Below, piece after piece: positions 9,547-17,435 of a stretch of DNA of 64,000 nucleotides; position 1 is the first letter of the stretch, and each line of letters begins with the position of its first letter. The stretch is from positions 976,501 through 1,040,500 of the forward strand of contig NZ_CP049834.1 in the NCBI RefSeq assembly GCF_019916085.1. Reading direction: 5' to 3'. The notes beneath the pieces are model-generated. The model was not told where the DNA came from, made no database searches, and saw nothing but the letters and a program-made list of their open reading frames with translations. Source of the stretch: Aquirufa lenticrescens (GTDB lineage: Bacteria > Bacteroidota > Bacteroidia > Cytophagales > Spirosomataceae). A program made the translations under genes and the position numbers.

Positions 9547-9660
9547 CTCCGGACTCCTTTAAAGTATAGATTATAGAGTAGAGTGTATAGATGGTAAAAT
9601 CCTCCAGACTCCTTTAGAGTATAGATAATAGAGTAGAGAGTAAAGATGGTGAATAGTGCA
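9544..9660. repeat. 55-bp imperfect direct repeat with TATAGAG-like heptamers
   Basis: Two copies beginning ATCCTCC, at 9544 and 9599, share the sequence CC(G/A)GACTCCTTTA(A/G)AGTATAGAT, then AT-rich TATAGAG/TAGAGAG-like units with a roughly 7-bp rhythm. No open frame of note crosses it. Function unknown. Confidence 0.7.
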
Positions 9661-9670
9661 TAGAGAATTC

Positions 9671-9784
9671 CCTGCGGCCTGCCTACTGTCCACTGCCCAC
9701 TGACTACTGTCTACTGGATACTGACTACTGTCTACTGGATACTGACTACTGTCTACTGGATACTGACTACTGCCGCCTGCGGCC
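9671..9784. repeat. Heptanucleotide array (CTACTGT class) bracketed by CCTGCGGCC
   Basis: Thirteen consecutive heptamers run from 9683 to 9773. From 9704 the set CTACTGT, CTACTGG, ATACTGA repeats three times, giving a 21-bp higher-order unit. The array is bracketed by identical CCTGCGGCC nonamers at 9671-9679 and 9776-9784, which may mark its ends. Confidence 0.9.
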
Positions 9785-9835
9785 CTAAAATTGGATTTTT
9801 CTCATATTCCCCCTCGAAAAATCAATAATTGTTTG

Positions 9836-9843
9836 TATTTTTG
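9836..9843 (+). promoter_or_regulatory. Possible -7 element for fba
   Basis: TATTTTTG matches the Bacteroidota -7 consensus TAnnTTTG and lies 58 nt upstream of the chosen fba start. No clear TTG partner is seen at the right distance, so this is a weak call. Confidence 0.4.
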
Positions 9844-9901
9844 GGCTTTAGTTGCTGAAAATCAGGCAGTTTTTATTTATTTCCCAAGAAAAAAAAGCAT
9901 T

Positions 9902-10984
9902 ATGTCAAGTTTATCCAATCAAACAGGAGTGTTGCACGGAGATGCGGTTCAAGAGTTATTTGAAATCGCTAAGAAAAATCAATTCGCTTTACCAGCGGTT
10001 AACGTAACAGGTACAGATACTGTGAATGCAGTATTAGAAGCAGCGAAAGCGGTGAATTCTCCGGTAATCATCCAATTTTCTAACGGTGGTGGTATTTTCT
10101 ACGCTGGAAAGACGCTTTCTAACGAGAATCAAGCAGCGGCAATCGCTGGTTCGATCTCTGGCGCTTACCACGTTCACCAAATGGCGAAAGCATACGGTGT
10201 TCAAGTAGTTTTACACACAGACCACTGCGCGAAAAAATTATTGCCTTGGATCGACGGTTTATTAGATGCTGGTGAGAAATTCTTCGCTGAGACTGGACAA
10301 CCTTTGTTCTCTTCTCATATGATTGATTTGTCTGAGGAGCCTTTGGAAGAAAACTTAGAAATCTGCGCTAAATATTTAGAGCGTATGTCTAAAATGGGCA
10401 TGACGTTAGAAATCGAATTAGGGGTTACTGGTGGTGAAGAAGATGGTGTAGATAACTCTGACGTAGATTCATCTAAATTATATACACAACCAGAAGAGGT
10501 GGCTTATGCTTATGAAGTATTGTCCAAAATCTCACACCGTTTCACGATCGCTGCGGCATTCGGTAACGTACACGGAGTTTACAAGCCGGGTAACGTGAAG
10601 TTGCAACCAGTGATTTTGAAGAACTCACAAGAATTCATCAAAGAAAAATATAGCTTAACTGCTGAGAAACCTATCAACTTCGTATTCCATGGTGGTTCTG
10701 GTTCATCTCGCGAAGAAATCCGTGAGGCATTATCTTATGGTGCGATCAAAATGAATATCGATACAGATACGCAATGGGCATTCTGGGAAGGTATCTTAGG
10801 ATTCTACAAAGCAAATGAGGCTTATTTACAAGGCCAAATCGGTAACCCAACAGGTGACGATTCTCCGAACAAGAAATACTATGACCCACGTGTTTGGTTA
10901 CGTAAGGGCGAAGAGACTTTGGTAGCTCGTTTAAAAACAGCTTTCGAAGACTTGAACGCAACGAACGCGAATCAATATCTATAG
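9902..10984 (+). CDS. fbaA: Class II fructose-1,6-bisphosphate aldolase
   Basis: A 360-residue class II aldolase, which reversibly cleaves fructose-1,6-bisphosphate to DHAP and glyceraldehyde-3-phosphate using zinc. Visible motifs are VVLHTDHCAKKLLPWIDGLL with the zinc-site histidine, LEIELGVTGGEEDGVDNSDV, and the C-terminal FVFHGGSGSSREEIREALSY and IKMNIDTDTQWAFW. The length fits the E. coli FbaA-type (long class II) subfamily. The frame opens 37 codons upstream, but the ATG at 9902 (MSSLSNQTGVLHGDAVQELF) is chosen because the upstream part is unrelated and would include the possible -7 element. The gene is isolated between repeat arrays; its TAG stop directly abuts a heptamer array. Confidence 0.97.
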   Translation: MSSLSNQTGVLHGDAVQELFEIAKKNQFALPAVNVTGTDTVNAVLEAAKAVNSPVIIQFSNGGGIFYAGKTLSNENQAAAIAGSISGAYHVHQMAKAYGVQVVLHTDHCAKKLLPWIDGLLDAGEKFFAETGQPLFSSHMIDLSEEPLEENLEICAKYLERMSKMGMTLEIELGVTGGEEDGVDNSDVDSSKLYTQPEEVAYAYEVLSKISHRFTIAAAFGNVHGVYKPGNVKLQPVILKNSQEFIKEKYSLTAEKPINFVFHGGSGSSREEIREALSYGAIKMNIDTDTQWAFWEGILGFYKANEAYLQGQIGNPTGDDSPNKKYYDPRVWLRKGEETLVARLKTAFEDLNATNANQYL

Positions 10985-10985
10985 T

Positions 10986-11020
10986 CAGTTGACAGTAGTC
11001 AGTGGACAGTGGTCAGTAAA
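10986..11020. repeat. Heptanucleotide array after fba
   Basis: Five heptamers (CAGTTGA, CAGTAGT, CAGTGGA, CAGTGGT, CAGTAAA) start 1 nt after the fba stop codon TAG, which itself reads like part of a TAGTCAG unit. The array runs into the terminator. Confidence 0.85.
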
Positions 11021-11046
11021 AAGCCGGAACAATGTTCCGGCTTTTT
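11018..11046 (+). terminator. Rho-independent terminator of fba
   Basis: A near-perfect hairpin with a 13-bp stem, core GCCGGAAC / GTTCCGGC, and a 3-nt loop AAT, preceded by A-run and followed by T-run. It lies 33 nt after the fba stop. Confidence 0.9.
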
Positions 11047-11113
11047 TGGTTTTAATAGATTATAGAGTAGATAGTATAGAGAAAAGATAATAAATCTCGA
11101 ACTTTACACCCGT

Positions 11114-11148
11114 CTACTGACTACTGGATACTGATTACTGACTACTGT
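11114..11148. repeat. Heptanucleotide array before the pirin gene
   Basis: Five heptamers CTACTGA, CTACTGG, ATACTGA, TTACTGA, CTACTGT, ending 3 nt before the pirin ATG. TATAGAG-like 7-bp units precede it at about 11058-11090. Confidence 0.85.
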
Positions 11149-11151
11149 TTT

Positions 11152-11871
11152 ATGAAAACCGAACTACACCCTGCCTCCTCCCGCGGAACAGCCGATCACG
11201 GCTGGTTGAAAACCGCCTTTAGTTTTAGCTTTGCTGGATATTATAATCCGGCAAGAATCCATTTTGGTGCGTTGCGCGTACTGAATGATGATTTTATTGC
11301 GGCGGGGATGGGTTTTGGCAAACATCCGCATGATAATATGGAGATCGTGACCATTCCGATGAAGGGTGCGGTGGCGCATGAGGATTCGATGGGAACGAAT
11401 GGGATTATTAATGCGGGGGATGTGCAGATTATGTCTGCGGGCTCTGGGATTTACCATTCGGAGTTTAATGCGAGTCAAACAGAGGGTTTGGAACTCTTCC
11501 AAATCTGGGTCATGCCTAAGCTGAAAAATATCACACCGCGCTACGATCAGCGTACCTATAATCCGGCGGATTTTAAGGGGCAATGGAAGACGGTGGTTTC
11601 TCCACTAGGAACGGACATTGATTCATTACAAGTAAATCAAGATACCTATTTTAATATCACTGAAATAATGGAAGACGAGAGTCTGAGCTATGCACTACAT
11701 GGAGCACAGCAAGGGGCTTTTGTGTTTGTGATTGAAGGAGGAATCGAAGTGGCTGGCGAAAAGCTGGGGCGCAGAGATGCGATCGGGATTTCGCAGACAG
11801 ATTCCATCGAGGTAAAAGCTTCAACAGGTGGCACGAAGGTGTTGTTGATTGAGGTACCTATGGTTTGGTAG
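11152..11871 (+). CDS. Pirin family protein (cupin)
   Basis: A 239-residue bicupin of the pirin/YhhW family. The N-terminal cupin has the metal-binding region FGKHPHDNMEIVTIPMKGAV and the AGDVQIMSAGSGIYHSEFN strand, with the expected histidines and glutamate; the C-terminal cupin is degenerate. Some relatives are quercetin dioxygenases and others have regulatory roles; the substrate here cannot be told. The length is usual. It appears to stand alone: no partner is close and a heptamer array directly precedes the start. Confidence 0.88.
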   Translation: MKTELHPASSRGTADHGWLKTAFSFSFAGYYNPARIHFGALRVLNDDFIAAGMGFGKHPHDNMEIVTIPMKGAVAHEDSMGTNGIINAGDVQIMSAGSGIYHSEFNASQTEGLELFQIWVMPKLKNITPRYDQRTYNPADFKGQWKTVVSPLGTDIDSLQVNQDTYFNITEIMEDESLSYALHGAQQGAFVFVIEGGIEVAGEKLGRRDAIGISQTDSIEVKASTGGTKVLLIEVPMVW

Positions 11872-11900
11872 ATTTAACAATAGAGTAATAAATACATAAT

Positions 11901-11933
11901 AAGGAGGTTAAAGTGATGGTCTATTTTTGGTAA
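11901..11933 (+). promoter_or_regulatory. Perfect Shine-Dalgarno with a 5-codon mini-frame, or a -7 promoter element
   Basis: AAGGAGG (11901-11907) lies 8 nt before an ATG (11916) that starts a five-codon frame (MVYFW, stop TAA at 11931-11933). Such strong Shine-Dalgarno matches are rare in Bacteroidota. The same stretch also contains TATTTTTG (11922-11929), a match to the -7 promoter element, which would start transcription just before the ATG at 11949. Both readings cannot apply to one transcript. Confidence 0.45.
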
Positions 11934-11948
11934 ACCAAATAGGCAAAC

Positions 11949-12749
11949 ATGGGCCATCATTCACAACCCACCTACAAAACGATCGTTATCTCAGACTTGC
12001 ATTTAGGTAGCAAGGGAACTAAAGCAGCAGAGGTAAACGAATTCTTACGCGCACATTCGTGCCACCAACTCATCTTAAACGGCGATATCATCGACGGCTG
12101 GCAACTGAAAAAAGGAGGCAGCTGGAAGAAGAAGCACACGGCTTTTTTCCGTTGTGTGTTAAAGATGATGGACAAGTGGGATACCGAGGTGATTTATTTG
12201 CGCGGGAATCATGATGATTTCTTGGAGCAAGTACTTCCGTTGAAAATTGGGAAGCAGTTTTCGATTCGCCAGGACTACATGTTGAAGAGTTTTGGCAAGA
12301 AATACTTCATCACACACGGCGATATTTTCGACAGCATTACCAGCCAAATGAAATGGCTAGCCTATTTAGGCGATATCGGCTACACGTTCTTGTTGTGGTT
12401 GAATAAATGGTATAATCAATACCGCAGCTGGCAAGGAAAACCATACTACTCTCTATCACAGGTGATTAAGCAGAAAGTGAAGGCGGCGGTGAACTTCATC
12501 TCGGATTTTGAAGAGAAATTAGCGGAGTTAGCGAAGGCCAAAGGCGCGGATGGGATCATCTGTGGCCACATTCACAAGGCTGAAATCAAAATGATCGGCG
12601 GAATCGCGTATATGAATTCAGGCGATTGGGTTGAATCATTGACAGCCTTAGTAGAAACGCATCAAGGGGAATGGCAAATCATCGAATTCCCATTATACAA
12701 TTTAAAAGCAGAGTTAACCGAAATTTTAGGCGAGGCAATCGCAGTATAA
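11949..12749 (+). CDS. UDP-2,3-diacylglucosamine diphosphatase-like metallophosphoesterase (LpxH-like)
   Basis: A 266-residue calcineurin-type phosphoesterase of the LpxH-like group. All metal-site motifs are present in order: ISDLHLGS (D-x-H), LNGDIIDGW (GD), LRGNHDDF (GNHD), ITHGDIFD, and CGHIHKAE (GHxH). LpxH hydrolyses UDP-2,3-diacylglucosamine in lipid A synthesis; this longer group is also found beside glycosyltransferase genes, so an envelope role is likely but the substrate is not proven. The gene ends 1 nt before the next start, so the two are translated from one message. Confidence 0.85.
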   Translation: MGHHSQPTYKTIVISDLHLGSKGTKAAEVNEFLRAHSCHQLILNGDIIDGWQLKKGGSWKKKHTAFFRCVLKMMDKWDTEVIYLRGNHDDFLEQVLPLKIGKQFSIRQDYMLKSFGKKYFITHGDIFDSITSQMKWLAYLGDIGYTFLLWLNKWYNQYRSWQGKPYYSLSQVIKQKVKAAVNFISDFEEKLAELAKAKGADGIICGHIHKAEIKMIGGIAYMNSGDWVESLTALVETHQGEWQIIEFPLYNLKAELTEILGEAIAV

Positions 12750-12750
12750 G

Positions 12751-13920
12751 ATGGGCAAATTCATATTTACCGTACAAGGCGAGGGTCGCGGACATTTAAC
12801 GCAAGCCATCTCATTTACACAAATCGCACGCGAGGCGGGTCACGAAGTGATCGGTTATGCCGTGGGTTCTTTTCAGGGTCGTAAAATTCCGTCCTTCTTT
12901 TTAGATTTCATTGGCGACACTCCCCTATTACAATACAATAGCCCTTCCATTATTTTTGGGAATGGGAAATCGGTCCAACTTTTCAAAACTGCGGCACAGG
13001 CTTTCACGAATTTCAAGACTTTTTGGAAAAGCGCCACGCAATTAGAAGAGTTCATTGATGAATTGCATCCGGACGGAATCGTAAACTTCTACGAGTCTAT
13101 CACGGGTTTATATAAGCTAAAATCGGGGTCCAAAATCCCTACGATGTCCGTGGGACATCAATACTTGTTACTGAACAAAAACTTCGAGAGTATTTCAGAG
13201 AAGAAGATCGACCGAGTTCTTTTGAATATGAATACGCTGATCACGTCGATTGGTTCTAAGAAGTTATTGGGCTTGTCTTTCCGCCCAATTGATAACGACG
13301 CGAAGATTGAGGTGGTTCCTCCCCTTTTGCGTCAGCAAGTAAAAAGCATTGTCCCTCAAGCGGGCGAGCGTTGGTTAGCGTATTTAACGCACTTCCGTTT
13401 ATCAGAAGATATCATGGCGTGGTCAAATGCGAATCCGGAGGTAAAGTTGGATTGCTTTTGGGATAATCCAGCACGTAAAGAGACGTATCACTATTCTGAC
13501 TCTTTGACTTTCCATCCGATAGATGCAGAGAATTATTTAGCGAAAATGACGGAATGTGCTGGCTTGATTTCTACTGCCGGTTTTGAATCCGTTGCTGAGG
13601 CGATGTACTTAGGGAAGCCAGCGATGATGGTTCCAGTGCCTAACCACATCGAACAGATGATTAACGCTTTCGATGGCGAAATGTCGGGAGCAGGAATCGG
13701 TGCTTCTTCTTTCGATCTAAGCATTTTCAAGAACTACCTTCCTTCTCACGTTTCTGTAAAGGATCAATACCAGGATTGGGTAGCTAAGTCACAGAGCTTG
13801 ATGGCTGGACATTTAACTGATCTGATCGCACAGCCGGTTTATGTGGCGAACTTTGGCCAAAACCAAGGAACAGGTTTGTCTGGCATGTTAGGCAGACGGA
13901 GATTCCGCTGGTCAAGATGA
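12751..13920 (+). CDS. Glycosyltransferase of the TIGR00661 (MJ1255-like) type
   Basis: A 389-residue GT-B-like protein. The N-terminal MGKFIFTVQGEGRGHLTQAI carries the GRGH pattern of family 28-like transferases, and the C-terminal half has ISTAGFESVAEAMYLGKPAM followed by PVPNHIEQMINA, the nucleotide-sugar binding region. Donor and acceptor are unknown. Its 1-nt spacing to the LpxH-like gene suggests a shared envelope glycolipid pathway. Confidence 0.8.
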   Translation: MGKFIFTVQGEGRGHLTQAISFTQIAREAGHEVIGYAVGSFQGRKIPSFFLDFIGDTPLLQYNSPSIIFGNGKSVQLFKTAAQAFTNFKTFWKSATQLEEFIDELHPDGIVNFYESITGLYKLKSGSKIPTMSVGHQYLLLNKNFESISEKKIDRVLLNMNTLITSIGSKKLLGLSFRPIDNDAKIEVVPPLLRQQVKSIVPQAGERWLAYLTHFRLSEDIMAWSNANPEVKLDCFWDNPARKETYHYSDSLTFHPIDAENYLAKMTECAGLISTAGFESVAEAMYLGKPAMMVPVPNHIEQMINAFDGEMSGAGIGASSFDLSIFKNYLPSHVSVKDQYQDWVAKSQSLMAGHLTDLIAQPVYVANFGQNQGTGLSGMLGRRRFRWSR

Positions 13921-13928
13921 AAGAAAAA

Positions 13929-13950
13929 GGCCAGCGAAATCGCTGGCCTC
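13929..13950 (-). terminator. Terminator downstream of the porin gene
   Basis: A perfect 10-bp stem (AGGCCAGCGA / TCGCTGGCCT) with a 2-nt loop AA. On the minus strand it is followed by a T-rich run, so it ends the pit-porin transcript; it lies 6 nt beyond that stop. It may also slow plus-strand transcription from the glycosyltransferase. Confidence 0.85.
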
Positions 13951-13956
13951 CCTCTA

Positions 13957-15150
13957 TTAGAAATTAACCTGTGCTTGTAAACGAAGCATATTTCCGGATT
14001 GCAAGTTTTCCTGTAATTTGAAATCCTCCGCTCTTCTAGTGGCCATTGTATACATGGCAACTAGCTCGAAATTTTTGTTTGGTTGCCATTCTATACCTAG
14101 TTCTGTTTCATCCACTCGGTAACTGCGCGCATCCAATTCGTGTTTTTTCCCTCCTTCATAATGCTGAACACGTACGAATGGAATAATCACCTGTTTTTTC
14201 CAGTCTATTTTATAGGATGCGGTCACGTAGCCTCCTGATAATTTCTGATTTTCAATCGCATCGGATGATTTGTTAAATTCTGGACCCGTTCCTACGTTGT
14301 ATTCTGCTTGAATTCCAAAAGGCTTAGGATATAATACAAAACTCGCAGCATAGCGCTCATCTAAATACGCCTTATCAACAGTTGCTTTTACACCAGCACT
14401 TAATTGATCTGATGCCATTACCCATTGACCTGAATATCCTTGAATACCCGCTTCAATGATTTGATTTTTAATCTGAATTGGATAAGTAAGTCGTGCTACA
14501 ATATGAGGGGCATCGTTTAATTCAGGCTTATTAGCAGTTTGGCCATTATAAGCACCTAATCCAAAAACACCATAATCTCCTGATCCTTTTAAACCATCCG
14601 CTACTAATGAAGAATATAGTTTACGAACAGATGCTGGTGCCCAGTAAAAGAATACTCCTAAATCACGTTCATTTGATACGGCACTATTCAAGGCATCATT
14701 ACGGTCTAATGGCAAACGATTTTGAGAGGATTGCATGTTTTCAAATCCAAAAGGGACCTTACTTTGTCCTACTCTAAATCGAAATTCATTTTTAGCATCT
14801 AAGCCAAGATCAAAATAAGCATCTCTTAACTGACCAAAGTGGAGAGAGGTAGAGGACGCGCTACTGGCAAAATCAGGTTGCACATAAAAATAAACGCGAT
14901 CATTAATTTGGCCGCTGAAAATGATCCGCATACGACGAATAAAAAAGCCCCCATTATCTCCTATGCTTCGATCACCTTGCTCAGATTTCAAATTAGGATT
15001 AGTTTCAAAAAGTCGATTGTAGCGAACTTGTGCATACCCGCGAATGGAGAAAGAATCGTACCATTTTTTAGGCGCTGGAGCTGTTTGTGCCTGCGCAAAA
15101 ATGAGGCAAAGGCAAGCCAAGACTCCTGTTAGGAGAAGATTTTTTTTCAT
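13957..15150 (-). CDS. Phosphate-selective porin (OprO/OprP family)
   Basis: A 397-residue outer-membrane porin. The signal peptide is MKKNLLLTGVLACLCLIFAQ with cleavage near AQAQ. The mature N-terminus (SIRGYAQVRYNRLFETNPN, FFIRRMRIIFSGQINDRVYF, YVQPDFA) is the OprO/P signature, and the protein ends in an aromatic Phe (QVNF) as beta barrels do. In Pseudomonas such porins conduct phosphate or polyphosphate. It follows a Pit transporter gene by 59 nt on the same strand, with no terminator between, so it probably shares the Pho-box promoter at 16.7 kb and supplies phosphate across the outer membrane. Confidence 0.9.
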   Translation of the reverse strand: MKKNLLLTGVLACLCLIFAQAQTAPAPKKWYDSFSIRGYAQVRYNRLFETNPNLKSEQGDRSIGDNGGFFIRRMRIIFSGQINDRVYFYVQPDFASSASSTSLHFGQLRDAYFDLGLDAKNEFRFRVGQSKVPFGFENMQSSQNRLPLDRNDALNSAVSNERDLGVFFYWAPASVRKLYSSLVADGLKGSGDYGVFGLGAYNGQTANKPELNDAPHIVARLTYPIQIKNQIIEAGIQGYSGQWVMASDQLSAGVKATVDKAYLDERYAASFVLYPKPFGIQAEYNVGTGPEFNKSSDAIENQKLSGGYVTASYKIDWKKQVIIPFVRVQHYEGGKKHELDARSYRVDETELGIEWQPNKNFELVAMYTMATRRAEDFKLQENLQSGNMLRLQAQVNF

Positions 15151-15209
15151 GATATATTGGTGTTTGGAAAAAGGAGGGGGATTCTATTCGAATCCCCCCT
15201 GAAAGTTTA

Positions 15210-16667
15210 TTATGCGGCTATCCAGCGGAATAAAACGAATAAGGTAGCAGATAAAATAATCGTAACTGGCAAGGTTAAAACCCAAGCTAAAACAATGCTC
15301 TTAACGGTACCTCCTTGTAAGTTTTTGATACCTTTCGAAGCTACCATTGTACCAGCAATACCAGATGATAAAACGTGCGTCGTAGAAACTGGCCACTTGT
15401 AAGCAGTTGCTAAACCAATCGTTAGAGATGCGATTAATTCTGCTGATGCACCTTGCGCATAGGTTAAATGATTTTTACCGATTTTCTCACCGATTGTCAC
15501 AACAATTCGCTTCCAGCCCACCATTGTTCCTAAACCTAGTGATAAGGCAACCATCCACATTACCCAAGCTGGTGCGAAATCCGTTACTCCAGCAATTCCA
15601 GAGGAAGAGGAATTTCCGTAACTAAAGAATGGAGCTTTGTCTCCTTGTGTAGCTTTTTTTAATGCTTTCTTATCTCCAGAAGATAAAGCCACTGATTCGC
15701 TTTCAAGTAATTTCTTTGATTGCTTGTTGATTGTCAAAGCTGCATTACGAATGTCGAACTTTTGAGTTGTTGTTAACGTTTTGGGTGTTACTCCCGTAGC
15801 GATAATAGCACTCAAAGCAGTGGAAGACTTGACTAATTTGTGGTAGCTCTCCCGTTCTTTTTCAGACAAAGGAATGGTATCAATTTTAGCTGTAATAGTT
15901 TGCACTGTGGTTAAGCTTTCTTTCACTTGTACTAAGTCAAGGTTTGTATTAACAGCAAAATAGCCTGGTAAGAAAGCAATTAAGATAACCATAACCAGAC
16001 CGATCCCTTTTTGGCCATCATTACGACCATGAAAGAACGAAACTAACGTACAGGTCGTAATTAAGATAGCACGAATCCACATGGGTGGAGGTGATTTCTT
16101 CTTAGGCTCTTTGAAGATCTCTTTGTTTTTAACAGTTTTCTTTAAGATATACATCAAAATGATAGCCGCGGCAAAACCGAATAATGGCGACAAAAGTAGT
16201 GCTTGTCCAATTTCAATAGCCTTGTCCCAGTTAATAGACGATATTCCTTTATTTGAAGCTTCTGGCAATAAGGCATGTCCTACTCCGATACCAATAATTG
16301 AACCGATAAGCGTGTGTGAGCTTGAAGCAGGTATACCAAAATACCAAGTTCCCACGTTCCAAAGAATCGCAGAAAGCAACAACGCTAATGCCATGGCCAT
16401 GGAATGGTATACATCAGCGTCCATGAGAAGTTCGGTGGGCAATAGCCCAATAATACTCATGGTCACTCCTACCCCTCCCGTTAGAAGACCTAAGAAGTTC
16501 ATGAAACCAGACCAAACTACGGCTTGAGTAGGTTGCAAAGAATGCGTGTAAATAACAGTGGCTACTGCATTTGCTGTATCGTGGAATCCGTTTACGAATT
16601 CAAAGGCACAGGCCGCAAAAAGGCAGAAAAACAGTAGAAATACGAGCGTTGGGTCTAATCCGAACAT
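15210..16667 (-). CDS. Inorganic phosphate transporter, Pit family (copy 1)
   Basis: A 485-residue low-affinity phosphate:cation symporter. The PD001131-type repeats are visible at both ends: FEFVNGFHDTANAVATVIYT near the N-terminus and AQGASAELIASLTIGLATAY with KWPVSTTHVLSSGIAGTMVA near the C-terminus. About 10-12 membrane segments flank a central soluble loop (residues about 240-350). It is a paralogue of the gene at 18.6-20.1 kb; membrane parts match almost throughout, while the central loop has diverged. It has its own promoter with Pho-box-like repeats and precedes a phosphate porin. Confidence 0.96.
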   Translation of the reverse strand: MFGLDPTLVFLLFFCLFAACAFEFVNGFHDTANAVATVIYTHSLQPTQAVVWSGFMNFLGLLTGGVGVTMSIIGLLPTELLMDADVYHSMAMALALLLSAILWNVGTWYFGIPASSSHTLIGSIIGIGVGHALLPEASNKGISSINWDKAIEIGQALLLSPLFGFAAAIILMYILKKTVKNKEIFKEPKKKSPPPMWIRAILITTCTLVSFFHGRNDGQKGIGLVMVILIAFLPGYFAVNTNLDLVQVKESLTTVQTITAKIDTIPLSEKERESYHKLVKSSTALSAIIATGVTPKTLTTTQKFDIRNAALTINKQSKKLLESESVALSSGDKKALKKATQGDKAPFFSYGNSSSSGIAGVTDFAPAWVMWMVALSLGLGTMVGWKRIVVTIGEKIGKNHLTYAQGASAELIASLTIGLATAYKWPVSTTHVLSSGIAGTMVASKGIKNLQGGTVKSIVLAWVLTLPVTIILSATLFVLFRWIAA

Positions 16668-16700
16668 GTTTAAAGGTTTATATTGGTGCTAATTGCAATG

Positions 16701-16728
16701 CAAAAATAAGGAACCCTATTTAATCCAA
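16701..16728 (-). promoter_or_regulatory. Promoter of pit copy 1 and porin
   Basis: On the minus strand: TTG (16728-16726), 17-nt spacer, TATTTTTG (16708-16701). This matches the Bacteroidota consensus and lies 34 nt upstream of the start codon. The Pho-box-like repeats abut its upstream edge. Confidence 0.7.
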
Positions 16729-16767
16729 TGTTAAGGAATTGTTAATTGAATGTTACGTAATTATTAA
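16729..16767 (-). promoter_or_regulatory. Pho-box-like direct repeat array (pit copy 1)
   Basis: On the minus strand four hexamers step at exactly 11 bp: TTAATA (16767-16762), GTAACA (16756-16751), TTAACA (16745-16740), TTAACA (16734-16729). The last ends 20 nt before the -7 element. TTAACA-N5 repeats are the known PhoP box of Bacillus, and 11-bp repeats are the PhoB arrangement in E. coli; the assignment here is by analogy. Confidence 0.75.
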
Positions 16768-16849
16768 TCATACCCAAAAGCCAATATTAAATTTTCTGTA
16801 TTTGATTAAAACTTAATGCATTAAAGTTTCTTTTCCTGAAATCTTTACA

Positions 16850-16857
16850 TAAGTTTG
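16850..16857 (+). promoter_or_regulatory. Promoter -7 element for the basic-protein gene
   Basis: TAAGTTTG matches TAnnTTTG and lies 23 nt before the ATG at 16881. An imperfect upstream partner (TTTC near 16827-16830) is about 19-20 nt away. No Pho-box-like repeat lies in front of it. Confidence 0.5.
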
Positions 16858-16880
16858 ACGACAACTATAATCCCAATAAA

Positions 16881-17255
16881 ATGAGTGAGGATAATAAAAA
16901 ATTAACCGACCAACTAGTTCAAGCCATTCTTCCAAAACTGAAAGGTTTAACTGAAAAAAACGCCAAAAAAGTCCTTAATGAGACTGAAAAGTCCATTACT
17001 TCGGTGGTCAAAAAATACAGTAAACTGATCGCAGAACAAGAGAAAGAAAAGGCTAAAGCGAAACACAAAGCGGAGAAAGACGCTAAAAAGAAAGCGGAGA
17101 AAGCAGCTAAAAAGAAAGAAAAGGAGGCTAAAAAACTAGCAAAGGCAAAATTACTTGCTGCACTTATTGCGAAAGAGAGCCCAGCAAAAGCTTCAACACC
17201 AGCTACAGCAACAAAGGCTAAGCCCAGAGCACGTATTGCTAAAGCTAAAAAATAA
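16881..17255 (+). CDS. Lysine/alanine-rich basic protein, unknown function
   Basis: A 124-residue protein without a recognised family. Residues 1-50 are mixed helical (ILPKLKGLTEKNAKKVLNET); residues about 50-95 are an almost pure K/A/E repeat likely to form a single long charged helix or coiled coil; the C-terminus (KAKPRARIAKAKK) resembles histone-H1-like tails. A nucleic-acid or polyanion-binding role is possible. It is transcribed away from pit copy 1 and has its own -7 element and terminator, so it is a separate unit despite lying in the phosphorus island. Confidence 0.8.
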   Translation: MSEDNKKLTDQLVQAILPKLKGLTEKNAKKVLNETEKSITSVVKKYSKLIAEQEKEKAKAKHKAEKDAKKKAEKAAKKKEKEAKKLAKAKLLAALIAKESPAKASTPATATKAKPRARIAKAKK

Positions 17256-17276
17256 ATAAAACAGCATTAAAAGTTT

Positions 17277-17300
17277 AAAAGGCAGGATTCCCTGCCTTTT
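17277..17300 (+). terminator. Terminator after the basic-protein gene
   Basis: A 10-bp stem (AAAAGGCAGG / CCTGCCTTTT) with a 4-nt loop ATTC and a following T-run, 21 nt after the stop codon. Confidence 0.9.
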
Positions 17301-17348
17301 TTCGTTTGGTCTCATCCCGGAAATTCATAATAATTTGATTAATTAGGC

Positions 17349-17365
17349 TTAACATCTAGTTAATA
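17349..17365 (+). promoter_or_regulatory. Pho-box-like direct repeat (HpnW-like gene)
   Basis: TTAACA (17349-17354), 5 nt, TTAATA (17360-17365): two hexamers at 11-bp spacing, now on the plus strand in the same orientation relative to the gene as in front of the two pit genes. The first box ends exactly 20 nt before the -7 element, the same distance as at the other three sites. Confidence 0.6.
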
Positions 17366-17374
17366 TGTAGATAC

Positions 17375-17382
17375 TATTTTTG
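17375..17382 (+). promoter_or_regulatory. Promoter -7 element for the HpnW-like gene
   Basis: TATTTTTG, a full match to TAnnTTTG, 53 nt upstream of the start. There is no TTG at the -33 position; the Pho-box-like hexamers occupy that place, as expected of an activator-dependent promoter. Confidence 0.6.
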
Positions 17383-17435
17383 ATACAAAGGAAGCAGCCT
17401 TATTGTACGCATAAGGATGCCTGAAATGCGCTAAA

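Noticed and set aside
9041-9790. tRNA or other stable RNA gene in the rplC-fba gap
   Set aside because: No cloverleaf-compatible pattern with a T-loop GTTCGA and matching acceptor stem was found on either strand.
16757-16880. Pho-like boxes in front of the basic-protein gene
   Set aside because: Several TTAA motifs occur, but none keeps the 11-bp step or the 20-nt distance to its -7 element.
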